From Flavobacteriaceae bacterium (lineage in GTDB: Bacteria > Bacteroidota > Bacteroidia > Flavobacteriales > Flavobacteriaceae), in the NCBI GenBank assembly GCA_023301205.1, contig JALZVC010000212.1:1-6506 (forward strand): DNA of 6,506 nt. Reading direction: 5' to 3'. The notes under the pieces were generated by a model. It was not told the origin of the DNA, ran no database searches, and worked only from the letters and a program-made list of their open reading frames with translations. A program made the translations under genes and the position numbers. Positions 1 to 6,468 of the stretch are shown piece by piece; position 1 is the first letter of the stretch, and each line of letters begins with the position of its first letter.

Positions 1-551
1 GGGGGATTAGTTGGAGGCAAAGCGGTAACTCTAAACATCTCTCCAGCCCCTTCTGCATCACTACCCGTAATGATTGGTGCATTCATATAATAAAATCCGT
101 TCTCCTGAAAGTATTGGTGTACTGCAAAAGAAAGCTTGGAGCGCAGTCGCATCACAGCGCCAAAGGTGTTTGTACGCACTCTTAAATGCGCTTGTTCTCT
201 TAACGTTTCTAGTGAATGACGTTTAGGAGATAAGATAGTGCGTTTTACTTCTTCGGGATCTGCTTTCCCCAACACGGCAACATGAGTTACTTGAATTTCG
301 ACAGACTGACCTGCACCTTGACTTTCTACAAGTGGTCCGGTTACTTCTATGGCAGCTCCTGTGGTAATATTTTTGAGGGTTTCTTCTTCAAAGTTCTTAA
401 AATCGACAACGCATTGTATGTTTTTTATGGTCGATCCGTCATTAACTGCGATAAATCTATTACTTCTAAAGGAGCGCACCCAACCTTTCACGGTTACTTC
501 GTGTAAGCTAGGTTCAGATTTTAAAACGGTACTGATTTCGGTATGTTTCAT
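1..551 (-). CDS. asnS: Asparaginyl-tRNA synthetase, N-terminal part (runs off left edge)
   Basis: Class II aminoacyl-tRNA synthetase that charges tRNA-Asn with asparagine in the cytoplasm. The frame opens at the ATG complementary to 549-551 and stays open to the window edge, giving 183 complete codons of a family usually about 460-480 residues long; catalytic motifs 2 and 3 lie outside. Residues about 17-95 form the OB-fold anticodon-binding domain (VTVKGWVRSFRSNRFIAVND at 19-38, then VTGPLVES). Residues about 109-128 (SPKRHSLETLREQAHLRVRT) are the usual hinge into the catalytic domain. Residues 147-176 carry motif 1 with its proline (YYMNAPIIT) and the SDAEGAGEMFRVT block, which is typical of AsnS rather than AspRS. 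There is no Shine-Dalgarno; the region before the ATG is A/T-rich. The gene lies 87 bases beyond the RND gene stop on the same strand, so it may be read from that gene or from the weak promoter at 571-600. No frame defect is visible. Family assignment is secure; only the 3' part is unseen. Confidence 0.96.
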   Translation of the reverse strand, partial: MKHTEISTVLKSEPSLHEVTVKGWVRSFRSNRFIAVNDGSTIKNIQCVVDFKNFEEETLKNITTGAAIEVTGPLVESQGAGQSVEIQVTHVAVLGKADPEEVKRTILSPKRHSLETLREQAHLRVRTNTFGAVMRLRSKLSFAVHQYFQENGFYYMNAPIITGSDAEGAGEMFRVTALPPTNP

Positions 552-570
552 GGTCTTATTTTAAAGAAAG

Positions 571-600
571 TAAAGATACTTTATAATTGAGAAAAATAAA
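571..600 (-). promoter_or_regulatory. Weak candidate asnS promoter
   Basis: Read on the minus strand, TTTA (597-600), an 18-base spacer and TATCTTTA (571-578) lie about 20 bases before the asnS ATG. This resembles the Bacteroidota pattern TTTG-N18/19-TAnnTTTG with the final G of both boxes replaced by A. The match is imperfect in A/T-rich DNA, so it could be chance. It sits in the only gap before asnS. Confidence 0.28.
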
Positions 601-638
601 TCTACCAGCCCTTTTTTCTGAAATGTGCTGTGTGTGGT

Positions 639-3047
639 TTATCCTTCTTCAGAAGTGTCGCCATTATCTGCATCTTCTCTAGGAATAATTTGAAGCGCAG
701 GTTTTTTAAATGTCTTTTTATTAGCAATACTTTTCTCTAGTGAAAGTAGGAGAGAAGGGAGTAATAAAAGGTTTGCCAGCATTGCAAAAACAAGAGTGAC
801 AGATACTAAAGCACCTAAAGCTACAGTACCGCCAAAACTTGAAATCATAAAGGTACTAAATCCAAAGAATAATACGATAGAGGTGTAAAACATACTAACA
901 CCAGTCTCACGTAATGCGGCGTACACAGATTTTTTTATCATCCAGTTATTAGCTATTAATTCTTGCCTGTACTTTGCTAAAAAGTGAATGGTATCATCTA
1001 CAGAAATACCAAATGCAATACTGAACACTAAGATAGTGGAAGGTTTTATAGGTATTCCTAATAAGCCCATTAGTCCAGCTGTTACAAGGAGTGGTAATAA
1101 GTTAGGGATTAATGATACTAGAATCATACGACCACTTCTAAACATCCACGCCATAAATAGCGCGATTAAAAAGATGGCAAGCGACAATGATAGGATTAAG
1201 TTATTTACCAAATATTTAGTTCCTTTCTGGAAAGCAAATGCTTTACCCGTTAGTGAAACTGTATATCGATCTACTGGAAAGATCTTATCAATTTTGACTA
1301 ATAGATCTTCTTCTATCCGGTCAAAACGATCTGTACCTGTGTCTTTCATAAAGGAAGTAACACGAGCATATTGCCCAGTAGTATCTACATAACTAGAGAG
1401 TAAGTTTGTGTTACTCGCACTATTCTTTGCATAAGACAATAAAAAGGTGCGCTCTTGACTGTTGGGTAGTTGATAATAATCTGGATTATTATTATAGTAG
1501 GCTTGCTTAGAAAATTTTACAATTTCGTTTACTGATAAAGGCTTAGAAAATTCTGGAATCTCTTTTAAGTAATCTTGTAATTCTTCAATTCTTTTTAACG
1601 TGGCGAGTTTCATTACGCCTTTAGGCCGTTTAGTATCTATAAAAATTTCAAGCGGCATGATGCCATCAAATTCATTTTCAAAAAACTTTATATCTTTATA
1701 AAAACCTGTTTTTTGTGGCATATCATCAATAAGATTGCCAGATACTTTTATGTTATAGATTCCTATTATACTTCCGCAGAGCAAAAGAATAGAGGCAATG
1801 TAAATTGCAATTTTTTGATTGCGCACCATCTTTTCCATCCAGTCTACAAAACGAGTAATCCATCTTTTATTAAGGTGTTTTAAATGCTTGTCTTTTGGCA
1901 CAGGCATATAACTATAGATGATAGGAATGATTAGAAGAGAAAGTAAAAAGATAGCAATAATATTAATGGATGCTACAATACCAAACTCTTTTAATAACTT
2001 ACTATTGGTCAAGATAAATGTTGCAAAACCTGATGCAGTAGTAAGGTTTGTCATTAAAGTTGCATTCCCTATTTTTGTAATGACACGCTGTAAAGACTTA
2101 GCTTGATTACCGTGCAGTTTAATCTCTTGTTGGTATTTGTTAATCAAGAAAATACAATTAGGAATACCAATAACAATAATAAGTGGTGGGATTAATGCTG
2201 TTAAAACGGTAATTTCATATTTTAGTAAGCCAAGAAAACCAAAGGCCCAAGCTACCCCAACGAGTACTGTAACCATAGAAATGAAGGTAGCTCTAAAAGA
2301 TCTAAAGAAAAAGAAAAAAATAAGTGAGGTAACTAGTAAAGATGCGCCAATAAACATCCCTATCTCATCCACAATGTTTTGAGAGTTTAAAGTTCTTATG
2401 TAGGGCATTCCAGAAATGTGGACATTTACCCCTGTCTCTTTTTCAAATTGCGCAACGCGGGGGATCAATGTTTTTTCTATAAATACTTTACGTCCTATTG
2501 AGTTAACGATTTCTTTATCAATGTAGATAGCAGACCGTACTGTTTTTTTATCAGGGCTGTATACTAAACCTTCGTAGAAGGGTAGCCTGTGTAAGAGTTT
2601 GTTTTTGTAAATTGTTAACTTTTCTGCGGTAAGTAAAGAGTCCTTGATAAAAGGTACCATCGTAAAGCTTGTAGTGTCTTTGCGCTTTTCTAAAGTCATT
2701 AAATTAGCTACAGAGATAATAGCCTCTACAGCATTATCTTTTTGAAGGTCATCATTAAGTGACTTATAAGCGTTAAAGACTTTTGGTGTAAAAAAAGTGC
2801 TATCTTTTACACCCATGACAATGAGGTTTCCCTCGTCCCCAAAGACTTCTAAAAATTGATTGTATTCTAAATTTACTTCGTGTTCATCTGGCAATAAGTT
2901 TGCTTCTTTATAAGAAAAGCGCATATGTTTCCACTGCAATGCCATAAAAATGGTAAGTACAGCAACTAATATGAGAATAATTGCCCTGTTTCTAAGAATA
3001 AATCGGGCTGTTGCGCCCCAGAAATTGATGCTAAAAAGTTTGTTCAA
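639..3047 (-). CDS. RND/MMPL-family exporter (patched-like), 802 aa
   Basis: Inner-membrane transporter of the RND superfamily (MMPL/COG1033 type), a class that usually moves lipids or other hydrophobic molecules using the proton gradient; the substrate here is unknown. The layout is classic: TM1 at about 20-38, a large periplasmic loop at about 39-228, TM2-TM6 between about 230 and 380, TM7 at about 412-431, a second loop at about 432-610, TM8-TM12 between about 612 and 768, and an acidic cytoplasmic tail (EDADNGDTSEEG). The two halves are repeats. TM10 keeps an acidic pair (ISVDDTIHFL, D684 and D685), but the matching TM4 segment reads GIPNCIFL, with Pro296-Asn297 where related proteins have Asp-Tyr. 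The start is TTG: an in-frame TAG lies 15 bases upstream, no ATG is available, and the next Met (35) would delete most of TM1. A strong promoter-like element sits just upstream. The preceding gene is an outer-membrane barrel, which suggests a joint envelope role (inference). Confidence 0.88.
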   Translation of the reverse strand: MNKLFSINFWGATARFILRNRAIILILVAVLTIFMALQWKHMRFSYKEANLLPDEHEVNLEYNQFLEVFGDEGNLIVMGVKDSTFFTPKVFNAYKSLNDDLQKDNAVEAIISVANLMTLEKRKDTTSFTMVPFIKDSLLTAEKLTIYKNKLLHRLPFYEGLVYSPDKKTVRSAIYIDKEIVNSIGRKVFIEKTLIPRVAQFEKETGVNVHISGMPYIRTLNSQNIVDEIGMFIGASLLVTSLIFFFFFRSFRATFISMVTVLVGVAWAFGFLGLLKYEITVLTALIPPLIIVIGIPNCIFLINKYQQEIKLHGNQAKSLQRVITKIGNATLMTNLTTASGFATFILTNSKLLKEFGIVASINIIAIFLLSLLIIPIIYSYMPVPKDKHLKHLNKRWITRFVDWMEKMVRNQKIAIYIASILLLCGSIIGIYNIKVSGNLIDDMPQKTGFYKDIKFFENEFDGIMPLEIFIDTKRPKGVMKLATLKRIEELQDYLKEIPEFSKPLSVNEIVKFSKQAYYNNNPDYYQLPNSQERTFLLSYAKNSASNTNLLSSYVDTTGQYARVTSFMKDTGTDRFDRIEEDLLVKIDKIFPVDRYTVSLTGKAFAFQKGTKYLVNNLILSLSLAIFLIALFMAWMFRSGRMILVSLIPNLLPLLVTAGLMGLLGIPIKPSTILVFSIAFGISVDDTIHFLAKYRQELIANNWMIKKSVYAALRETGVSMFYTSIVLFFGFSTFMISSFGGTVALGALVSVTLVFAMLANLLLLPSLLLSLEKSIANKKTFKKPALQIIPREDADNGDTSEEG

Positions 3048-3066
3048 AAGAGGATTTTTCTATGTG

Positions 3067-3096
3067 CAAAGGTACTATTTACAGAACATTATAAAA
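3067..3096 (-). promoter_or_regulatory. Probable promoter of the RND exporter gene
   Basis: TACCTTTG (complement of 3067-3074) is an exact match to the Bacteroidota -7 consensus TAnnTTTG. An 18-base spacer separates it from TTTT (3093-3096), a partial -33 box. It lies in the 62-base gap after the barrel gene. Transcription starting 5-7 bases past the -7 box would begin near 3060, leaving a leader of only about 13 bases before the TTG codon. This supports the TTG start and a separate promoter for the exporter. Confidence 0.55.
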
Positions 3097-3109
3097 GGAA
3101 TTCGTAGAA

Positions 3110-4375
3110 TTAAAATTTTGCGTAAAATGTAAACTTAAAGGCAATGTTATCATCAAAATTGGGTAGGTGATACGCACCGTATCGATAGGCAAAACTTAAG
3201 CCAAAACCATATAGGATATGATTTAATTCTAGCCCAGCCTCATTGTAAAGTTTATCCAAGGTGTCAAATTCAATGCCTAGATGTTCTTCAGGGTTGCTGA
3301 GTTCTCCTAAGGCATGGCGGGTAATAAAAACAAGTTCTGGGCGCAATATTCTTGAAATCTCAAATCGGCGCAAGCTATGCCTCACTTGTAAAGTAGCTAA
3401 CTTGTCTGAATAGAACTCTCCAAAAAACATCGTCTCGAAACTACGTCTGCCTGCCACAGAAAATCGTTGTAAAATGGCGCTTTTTGTTGGACTGTTTGGA
3501 TAGGCGTGATATAGATGAGTTAAGGGTACTTCACCAGTGGCAATATTTCCTTCTAATAAAAAGTTAGTGGAAGAAAGATTTTTTCTTTTAATATAATAGT
3601 CAAATTTTATTCCTAATTTAAGATAATCAAAATCACTATCCGCGACGTCGCTAAACCCTTTGGTAATTTGTGCGCTAATTTTTGGAAACCCATCAAAGTA
3701 TTCTATCATACCATCTTCTCTGGTAATAAAATTCTTTTTAGGATCAAACCGGATAGATGCAGTGGTTTCAGCTATTGCATAATTTTCAAAGGCGATACCA
3801 TTATTGACAAACTGGTAGTCTAGTAATTGATTTACCTGACTAAGGCTAATTCGCACTTCACCAGCGATTTTATCTGTCAATTCTGTAATTAAATTGGATT
3901 GCCACGTCCGTACATCGTAGAACTGTGTTACGTTCACTAATCTAGGTTCAAAAACAGAATAGACACGAGCATCTATTAAAAACTTTGATTCTCCAATCTC
4001 ATTAATATCATCACGATATTGCAGTGTTAACCAAGTTTTCTTTTCGCGATTTAAGCGTAAACTACCACCTAAGCTGTTTTTAAACACCCCATCTTTGGTG
4101 CCGTAAGCCACATAGCCATTTATCTTAAAATTTTCGGAGAGCTTGTCATTAGTTATACCGCCAATTCCCAGGCGAAGTCCTTCTTGATTATTGTATTTAA
4201 CAAGGTATTTTAGATCAACATCAAAAAAACTAATAGGATAAAATCCAGTATTAAGTGGGCTTATTTTTTTTTCTTTAAGTGGTTTAGATGTTTCATGAGT
4301 GGTGGGATTAGGAGCTGTTTGAGCCACGCTTATAAGCGGTAAAAACAGGAATAAAATGAAACGTAATTTGTTCAT
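3110..4375 (-). CDS. DUF5686-like outer-membrane beta-barrel, stand-alone, 421 aa
   Basis: Predicted outer-membrane protein. Residues 1-19 form a signal peptide (positive MNKLR, hydrophobic FILFLFLPLIS, then VAQ before TAPNPTT). A polar linker with a run of lysines (about 29-37) follows, then alternating polar/aromatic beta strands to the end. The chain ends in FKFTFYAKF, a typical barrel terminus with a final Phe. Phrases such as NQEGLRLGIGGITNDKLSENF, INGYVAYGTKDGVFK, QYRDDINEIG, FPKISAQITKGF and DFDYLKLGIKF resemble the C-terminal barrel of DUF5686 proteins by memory of the family. Those are usually about 800 residues with an N-terminal carboxypeptidase-regulatory-like domain, which is absent here. 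The start is the ATG at 4373-4375; a TTG one codon upstream is also in frame but less likely. An A9 tract lies at codons 35-38. The gene is 88 bases after frr and 62 before the RND exporter, so an envelope pair is plausible. Substrate and function are unknown. Confidence 0.8.
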   Translation of the reverse strand: MNKLRFILFLFLPLISVAQTAPNPTTHETSKPLKEKKISPLNTGFYPISFFDVDLKYLVKYNNQEGLRLGIGGITNDKLSENFKINGYVAYGTKDGVFKNSLGGSLRLNREKKTWLTLQYRDDINEIGESKFLIDARVYSVFEPRLVNVTQFYDVRTWQSNLITELTDKIAGEVRISLSQVNQLLDYQFVNNGIAFENYAIAETTASIRFDPKKNFITREDGMIEYFDGFPKISAQITKGFSDVADSDFDYLKLGIKFDYYIKRKNLSSTNFLLEGNIATGEVPLTHLYHAYPNSPTKSAILQRFSVAGRRSFETMFFGEFYSDKLATLQVRHSLRRFEISRILRPELVFITRHALGELSNPEEHLGIEFDTLDKLYNEAGLELNHILYGFGLSFAYRYGAYHLPNFDDNIAFKFTFYAKF

Positions 4376-4403
4376 CAAAATGTCAGGGATTCATTTCTGG
4401 AAT

Positions 4404-4432
4404 CAAAGATGAATAGAAAGCGACCACTCAAA
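4404..4432 (-). promoter_or_regulatory. Candidate promoter of the barrel gene
   Basis: On the minus strand TTTG (complement of 4429-4432), a 17-base spacer and CATCTTTG (4404-4411) precede the barrel ATG by about 30 bases. The -33 box is exact, and the -7 box differs from TAnnTTTG only at the first base. A short inverted repeat GATTC/GAATC (4388-4392 and 4400-4404) overlaps the expected start of transcription. The element is plausible but unproven; read-through from frr is the alternative. Confidence 0.35.
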
Positions 4433-4463
4433 AGGCCTATCTATTTTGTTTACCGTATTACGA

Positions 4464-5018
4464 CTATATTGTCATTATTTCTTTCTCTTTTGTAGAGAAG
4501 AATTCTTCAATTTTAGCAATGTGCTTGTCTGTCATTGCTTGCACATCTGCTTCAAGATTTGCTTTTAAATCATCACTAATATCAAGATTTTTTATGTCGT
4601 TGTTAGCGTTTTTACGATCATTACGCACGCCAATCTTAGATTCTTCTGCTTCTGCTTTGGCTTGTTTTGCTAGATCACGACGACGTTCTTCTGTTAATGG
4701 CGGCACGTTTATTATTACACTCTCACCATTATTCATTGGGTTGAACCCAAGATTAGCTAAGTGAATTCCTTTTTCAATATCTGGGATAAGTCCTTTTTCC
4801 CAAGGAGCAATTGTAATCGTCATTCCATCTGGCGTATTCACATTGGCCACTTGGCTTAATGGTGTTTGGCTACCATAATAATCAACCATAACACTTCCTA
4901 CCATTGATGGGGAGGCTTTACCTGCTCTAATGTTTGCAAATTTCTTTTCTAAATGCGATAAGGCATTATTCATTGCCTCTTTACAACTGTCTATAATAAA
5001 TTCAATTTCGTCTTCCAT
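4464..5018 (-). CDS. frr: Ribosome recycling factor
   Basis: Frr (RRF) acts with EF-G after termination to split the post-termination ribosome complex and free mRNA and tRNA. The 184-residue length matches the usual 185 or so. Domain I helix 1 contains the hallmark LEKKFANIRAGKASPSMV segment (about 23-40), followed by the domain II core (VDYYGSQTPLSQVANVNTPD, MTITIAPWEK) and the strongly conserved NPMNNGESVIINVPPLTEER and RRRDLAKQAKAEAEESK blocks; the last helix ends in KEKEIMTI. The start is the ATG at 5016-5018, preceded by a short GC-rich hairpin and TTAAAA rather than a Shine-Dalgarno. frr follows pyrH as in many bacteria, but the 189-base gap with its own promoter-like element suggests it is at least partly transcribed alone. 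No defects are seen. Confidence 0.97.
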   Translation of the reverse strand: MEDEIEFIIDSCKEAMNNALSHLEKKFANIRAGKASPSMVGSVMVDYYGSQTPLSQVANVNTPDGMTITIAPWEKGLIPDIEKGIHLANLGFNPMNNGESVIINVPPLTEERRRDLAKQAKAEAEESKIGVRNDRKNANNDIKNLDISDDLKANLEADVQAMTDKHIAKIEEFFSTKEKEIMTI

Positions 5019-5026
5019 TTTTAATG

Positions 5027-5040
5027 CCCGTATAGACGGG
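5027..5040 (-). promoter_or_regulatory. GC-rich hairpin just before the frr start codon
   Basis: CCCGT (5027-5031), a 4-base loop and ACGGG (5036-5040) form a perfect 5-bp stem in otherwise A/T-rich DNA. In the frr mRNA its base lies 8 nucleotides before the AUG, inside the region a ribosome covers at initiation. No T-run follows, so it does not look like a terminator. A role in translation or mRNA stability is inference. Confidence 0.4.
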
Positions 5041-5054
5041 TAACTATTTATTTG

Positions 5055-5100
5055 ATTTCCGTAAAAACGTATTTCTTATACAGTCATGCTTCGGAAATAC
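5055..5100 (-). repeat. Overlapping inverted repeats in the frr leader
   Basis: ATTTCCG (5055-5061) pairs with CGGAAAT (5092-5098) as a 7-bp stem with a 30-base loop. GTATTT (5069-5074) can instead pair with AAATAC (5095-5100), so the two stems compete for 5095-5098. Both fall in the predicted leader of the frr transcript, between its candidate promoter and the hairpin at 5027-5040. Arms this short can occur by chance in A/T-rich DNA. Confidence 0.3.
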
Positions 5101-5122
5101 TAATTATTTGCTAATCGCTATT

Positions 5123-5152
5123 CAAAAATAAGAATTTTAATCTAATTGAAAA
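5123..5152 (-). promoter_or_regulatory. Candidate frr promoter between pyrH and frr
   Basis: TATTTTTG (complement of 5123-5130) is an exact match to TAnnTTTG. TTTT lies 18 bases upstream (5149-5152) as a partial -33 box. It is in the 189-base gap after the pyrH stop and would give a leader of about 100 nucleotides before the frr ATG. The long gap itself argues for an internal promoter. Confidence 0.4.
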
Positions 5153-5207
5153 TTAACAATTTAAAGGGAAACAAGATTCTAAAAATATCTTAAAATTTCA
5201 GAAGTAA

Positions 5208-5915
5208 TTATAAATTCACTTTTGTTCCTATTTGCTCTCCCATTACTACTTTCATTAAGTTTCCTCTAGTGTTCATGTCAAATACAATGATTGGCAACTC
5301 ATTTTCTTGACTTAGTGTAAAGGCTGTAGTATCCATTACTTTTAATCCCTTGCGTAAAACATCATCAAAACTAATGGTGTCAAACTTAGTGGCGTCACTA
5401 TTTTTTTCTGGATCACTCGTGTAGATTCCATCTACGCGTGTTCCTTTTAATATAACATCTGCCTTTATTTCTATTGCTCTTAATACCGCGGCACTATCTG
5501 TCGTGAAATATGGGTTACCGGTGCCTCCGCCAAAAATTACTACACGTCCTTTTTCTAGATGACGCATTGCTTTGCGTCTTATAAATGGCTCTGCCACTTC
5601 ATTAATTTTAATAGCACTTTGCAGCCGTACTGGGATGTCTTCATTTTCTAGAGCGCTCTGTAAAGCAAGACCGTTAATAACGGTAGCAAGCATTCCCATA
5701 TGGTCTCCCTGCACACGATCCATACCCTTGCTTGCGCCAGCAACACCTCTAAATATATTACCTCCACCTATAACGATAGCGACCTCAACACCTGTTGCTA
5801 TAATTGCTTTAATGTCTTGTGCATATTCTTGGAGTCTTTCTGGATCAATACCATATTGACGGTTTCCCATTAGGGCTTCACCAGAAAGTTTAAGTAAGAT
5901 TCTTTTGTATTGCAT
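5208..5915 (-). CDS. pyrH: Uridylate (UMP) kinase
   Basis: PyrH phosphorylates UMP to UDP using ATP in the cytoplasm, feeding UTP, CTP and cell-envelope sugar nucleotide synthesis. It belongs to the amino acid kinase fold, and the bacterial form is a hexamer usually controlled by UTP and GTP. Visible signatures are the N-terminal [14 protein letters not shown] (4-17; Lys9 and the SGE loop), the [10 protein letters not shown] nucleotide loop (48-57), [20 protein letters not shown] (66-85), [15 protein letters not shown] (129-143; the UMP-binding Thr/Asp region), [14 protein letters not shown] (156-169) and KVMDTTAF (192-199). The chosen start, the ATG at 5913-5915, gives 235 residues, the family norm, and begins [13 protein letters not shown] as in homologues. 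An upstream in-frame ATG at 5976-5978 would add 21 hydrophobic residues not found in the family and is rejected. No tsf gene is seen immediately upstream; instead there is a terminator and a broken regulator. Confidence 0.97.
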   Translation of the reverse strand: MQYKRILLKLSGEALMGNRQYGIDPERLQEYAQDIKAIIATGVEVAIVIGGGNIFRGVAGASKGMDRVQGDHMGMLATVINGLALQSALENEDIPVRLQSAIKINEVAEPFIRRKAMRHLEKGRVVIFGGGTGNPYFTTDSAAVLRAIEIKADVILKGTRVDGIYTSDPEKNSDATKFDTISFDDVLRKGLKVMDTTAFTLSQENELPIIVFDMNTRGNLMKVVMGEQIGTKVNL

Positions 5916-5984
5916 TTGTATTAATTTGTGGAGTGTAAAAATAGTGAAAATTAAATTTGCTTTGTTTACAGCGAACAAATTCTT

Positions 5985-6027
5985 TAAAAAGAAAAAATCC
6001 GTCTCATGAGTCTATTCAAGACCGATT
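5985..6027 (-). terminator. Intrinsic terminator for leftward transcription, upstream of pyrH
   Basis: Read on the minus strand, AATCGGTCT (complement of 6019-6027) pairs with AGACGGATT (5996-6004): a 9-bp stem with one G:G mismatch around a 14-base loop. It is followed directly by the tract TTTTTTCTTTTT (ending at about 5985). Stem plus T-run is the form of a Rho-independent terminator. It ends about 70 bases before the pyrH ATG, so pyrH would need its own promoter in the remaining gap. The nearest upstream frame is the broken LuxR remnant, so the terminator may have served that gene or an older neighbour. Confidence 0.6.
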
Positions 6028-6185
6028 ACTGTAGGCGACAATCACTTTGTAATTATACAGTATTTTTAAATCGCTTTAATTTTACTGAAAAATATAGAAA
6101 TGATTAATTCATTTGATATCGTAGTTTACAGTAAATAGTTCAACTTTAACTACGTAAAGTGATTATTGAGAAAGGTATAAAGTGT
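6028..6185. other. Non-coding stretch with no recognisable gene
   Basis: No protein family, tRNA or known RNA is recognised on either strand. A 33-codon frame on the plus strand (6006-6107) matches nothing I know and overlaps the terminator, so it is not called. Inverted repeats AATCACTTT/AAAGTGATT (6040-6048 and 6156-6164) enclose CGTAGTT/AACTACG (6120-6126 and 6148-6154), but arms of 7-9 bases at this distance are expected by chance in A/T-rich DNA. Confidence 0.5.
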
Positions 6186-6406
6186 TCAAGGTAATATTGT
6201 TGCTTTGTTTTCTTTTGCCCAAGAAGAAAGGGCGTCTATTCCTTTGTCAATATTGAGTTTATTAATAATGTTAGCTCTGTGTTTTCCACGGTACGGATTG
6301 AAATAGAAAGCGTTTCTGAAATCTCTTTGGTTGATTTTTCTAGTGCTACTAATCTAATAATAGTGCGCTCTGATGGAAATAGTAATTTTAATCTCTTTGA
6401 GTCTAA
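6186..6406 (-). pseudogene. Remnant of a LuxR/NarL-type HTH response regulator, frameshifted
   Basis: This is the C-terminal DNA-binding part of a LuxR-family transcription regulator. The first part reads FPSERTIIRLVALE, then KSTKEISETLSISIRTVEN, the usual four-helix HTH with the recognition helix at ISIRTVEN. At about 6281 the frame breaks: the continuation HRANIINKLNI, then DKGIDALSSWAKENK and a TGA stop (6186-6188), is in another frame. Restoring one base (AACAC to AACCAC) gives the canonical TVENHRANIINKL. Upstream, the same frame meets TGA and TAA (6407-6412) and has no start codon. The receiver domain normally expected, about 120 residues in NarL/FixJ proteins, is missing. The short upstream frame from an ATG at 6458-6460 (16 codons) is not recognisable. 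Such regulators in Flavobacteriia often resemble this C-terminus. One sequencing error could explain the frameshift, but not the stops and missing domain, so decay is the best reading. Confidence 0.8.
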
Positions 6407-6440
6407 TTATCAGAGGCTTGTCAAGTACGAAGAGGAAGTT

Positions 6441-6459
6441 TGAAAACCTAAGGTTTTCA
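6441..6459. repeat. Perfect 19-base palindrome (operator or terminator-like)
   Basis: TGAAAACCT and AGGTTTTCA are exact inverted 9-base arms around a single central base. As RNA it could fold as an 8-bp stem with a 3-base loop on either strand, but no long T-run follows. As DNA it has the form of a dimeric repressor site and lies 32 bases upstream of the -7 box of the rightward promoter-like element at 6469-6499. Which of these it is cannot be settled from sequence alone. Confidence 0.5.
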
Positions 6460-6468
6460 TCAAATAAA

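Noticed and set aside
282..564. Two plus-strand frames of 74 and 71 codons
   Set aside because: They are antisense to the unmistakable asnS N-terminus and match no known family.
2296..2322. A-rich run with A7 inside the exporter gene
   Set aside because: It encodes the Phe-rich end of TM2 (residues about 244-248 of FFFFFFRS), so membrane composition explains it; the tract is also short.
988..2382. Plus-strand frames of 134, 62 and 81 codons
   Set aside because: All lie antisense to the RND exporter, whose membrane layout and motifs are clear; they are shadows of its codon use.
2950..3132. Plus-strand 60-codon frame spanning the RND start region
   Set aside because: It overlaps the 5' end of the exporter, its promoter and the 3' end of the barrel gene, with no recognisable sequence of its own.
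4519..4764. Plus-strand 81-codon frame
   Set aside because: It is antisense to the conserved C-terminal half of frr.
5572..5859. Plus-strand 95-codon frame
   Set aside because: It is antisense to the conserved core of pyrH.
5936..5943. TATTTTTA as a pyrH -7 promoter box
   Set aside because: It lacks the final G and has no -33 box at the right distance; too weak to list as a feature.
5916..5978. 21-residue N-terminal extension of PyrH from an upstream ATG
   Set aside because: Homologues start at [17 protein letters not shown] sequence; the extension is leader DNA and would give an atypical length.
6006..6107. 33-codon plus-strand frame starting [12 protein letters not shown]
   Set aside because: It has no known match, begins inside the terminator stem and has no convincing promoter; it is short enough to be chance.
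6040..6164. Nested inverted repeats suggesting a structured RNA
   Set aside because: Arms of 9 and 7 bases over this distance are expected by chance in A/T-rich DNA, and no known RNA family is recognised.
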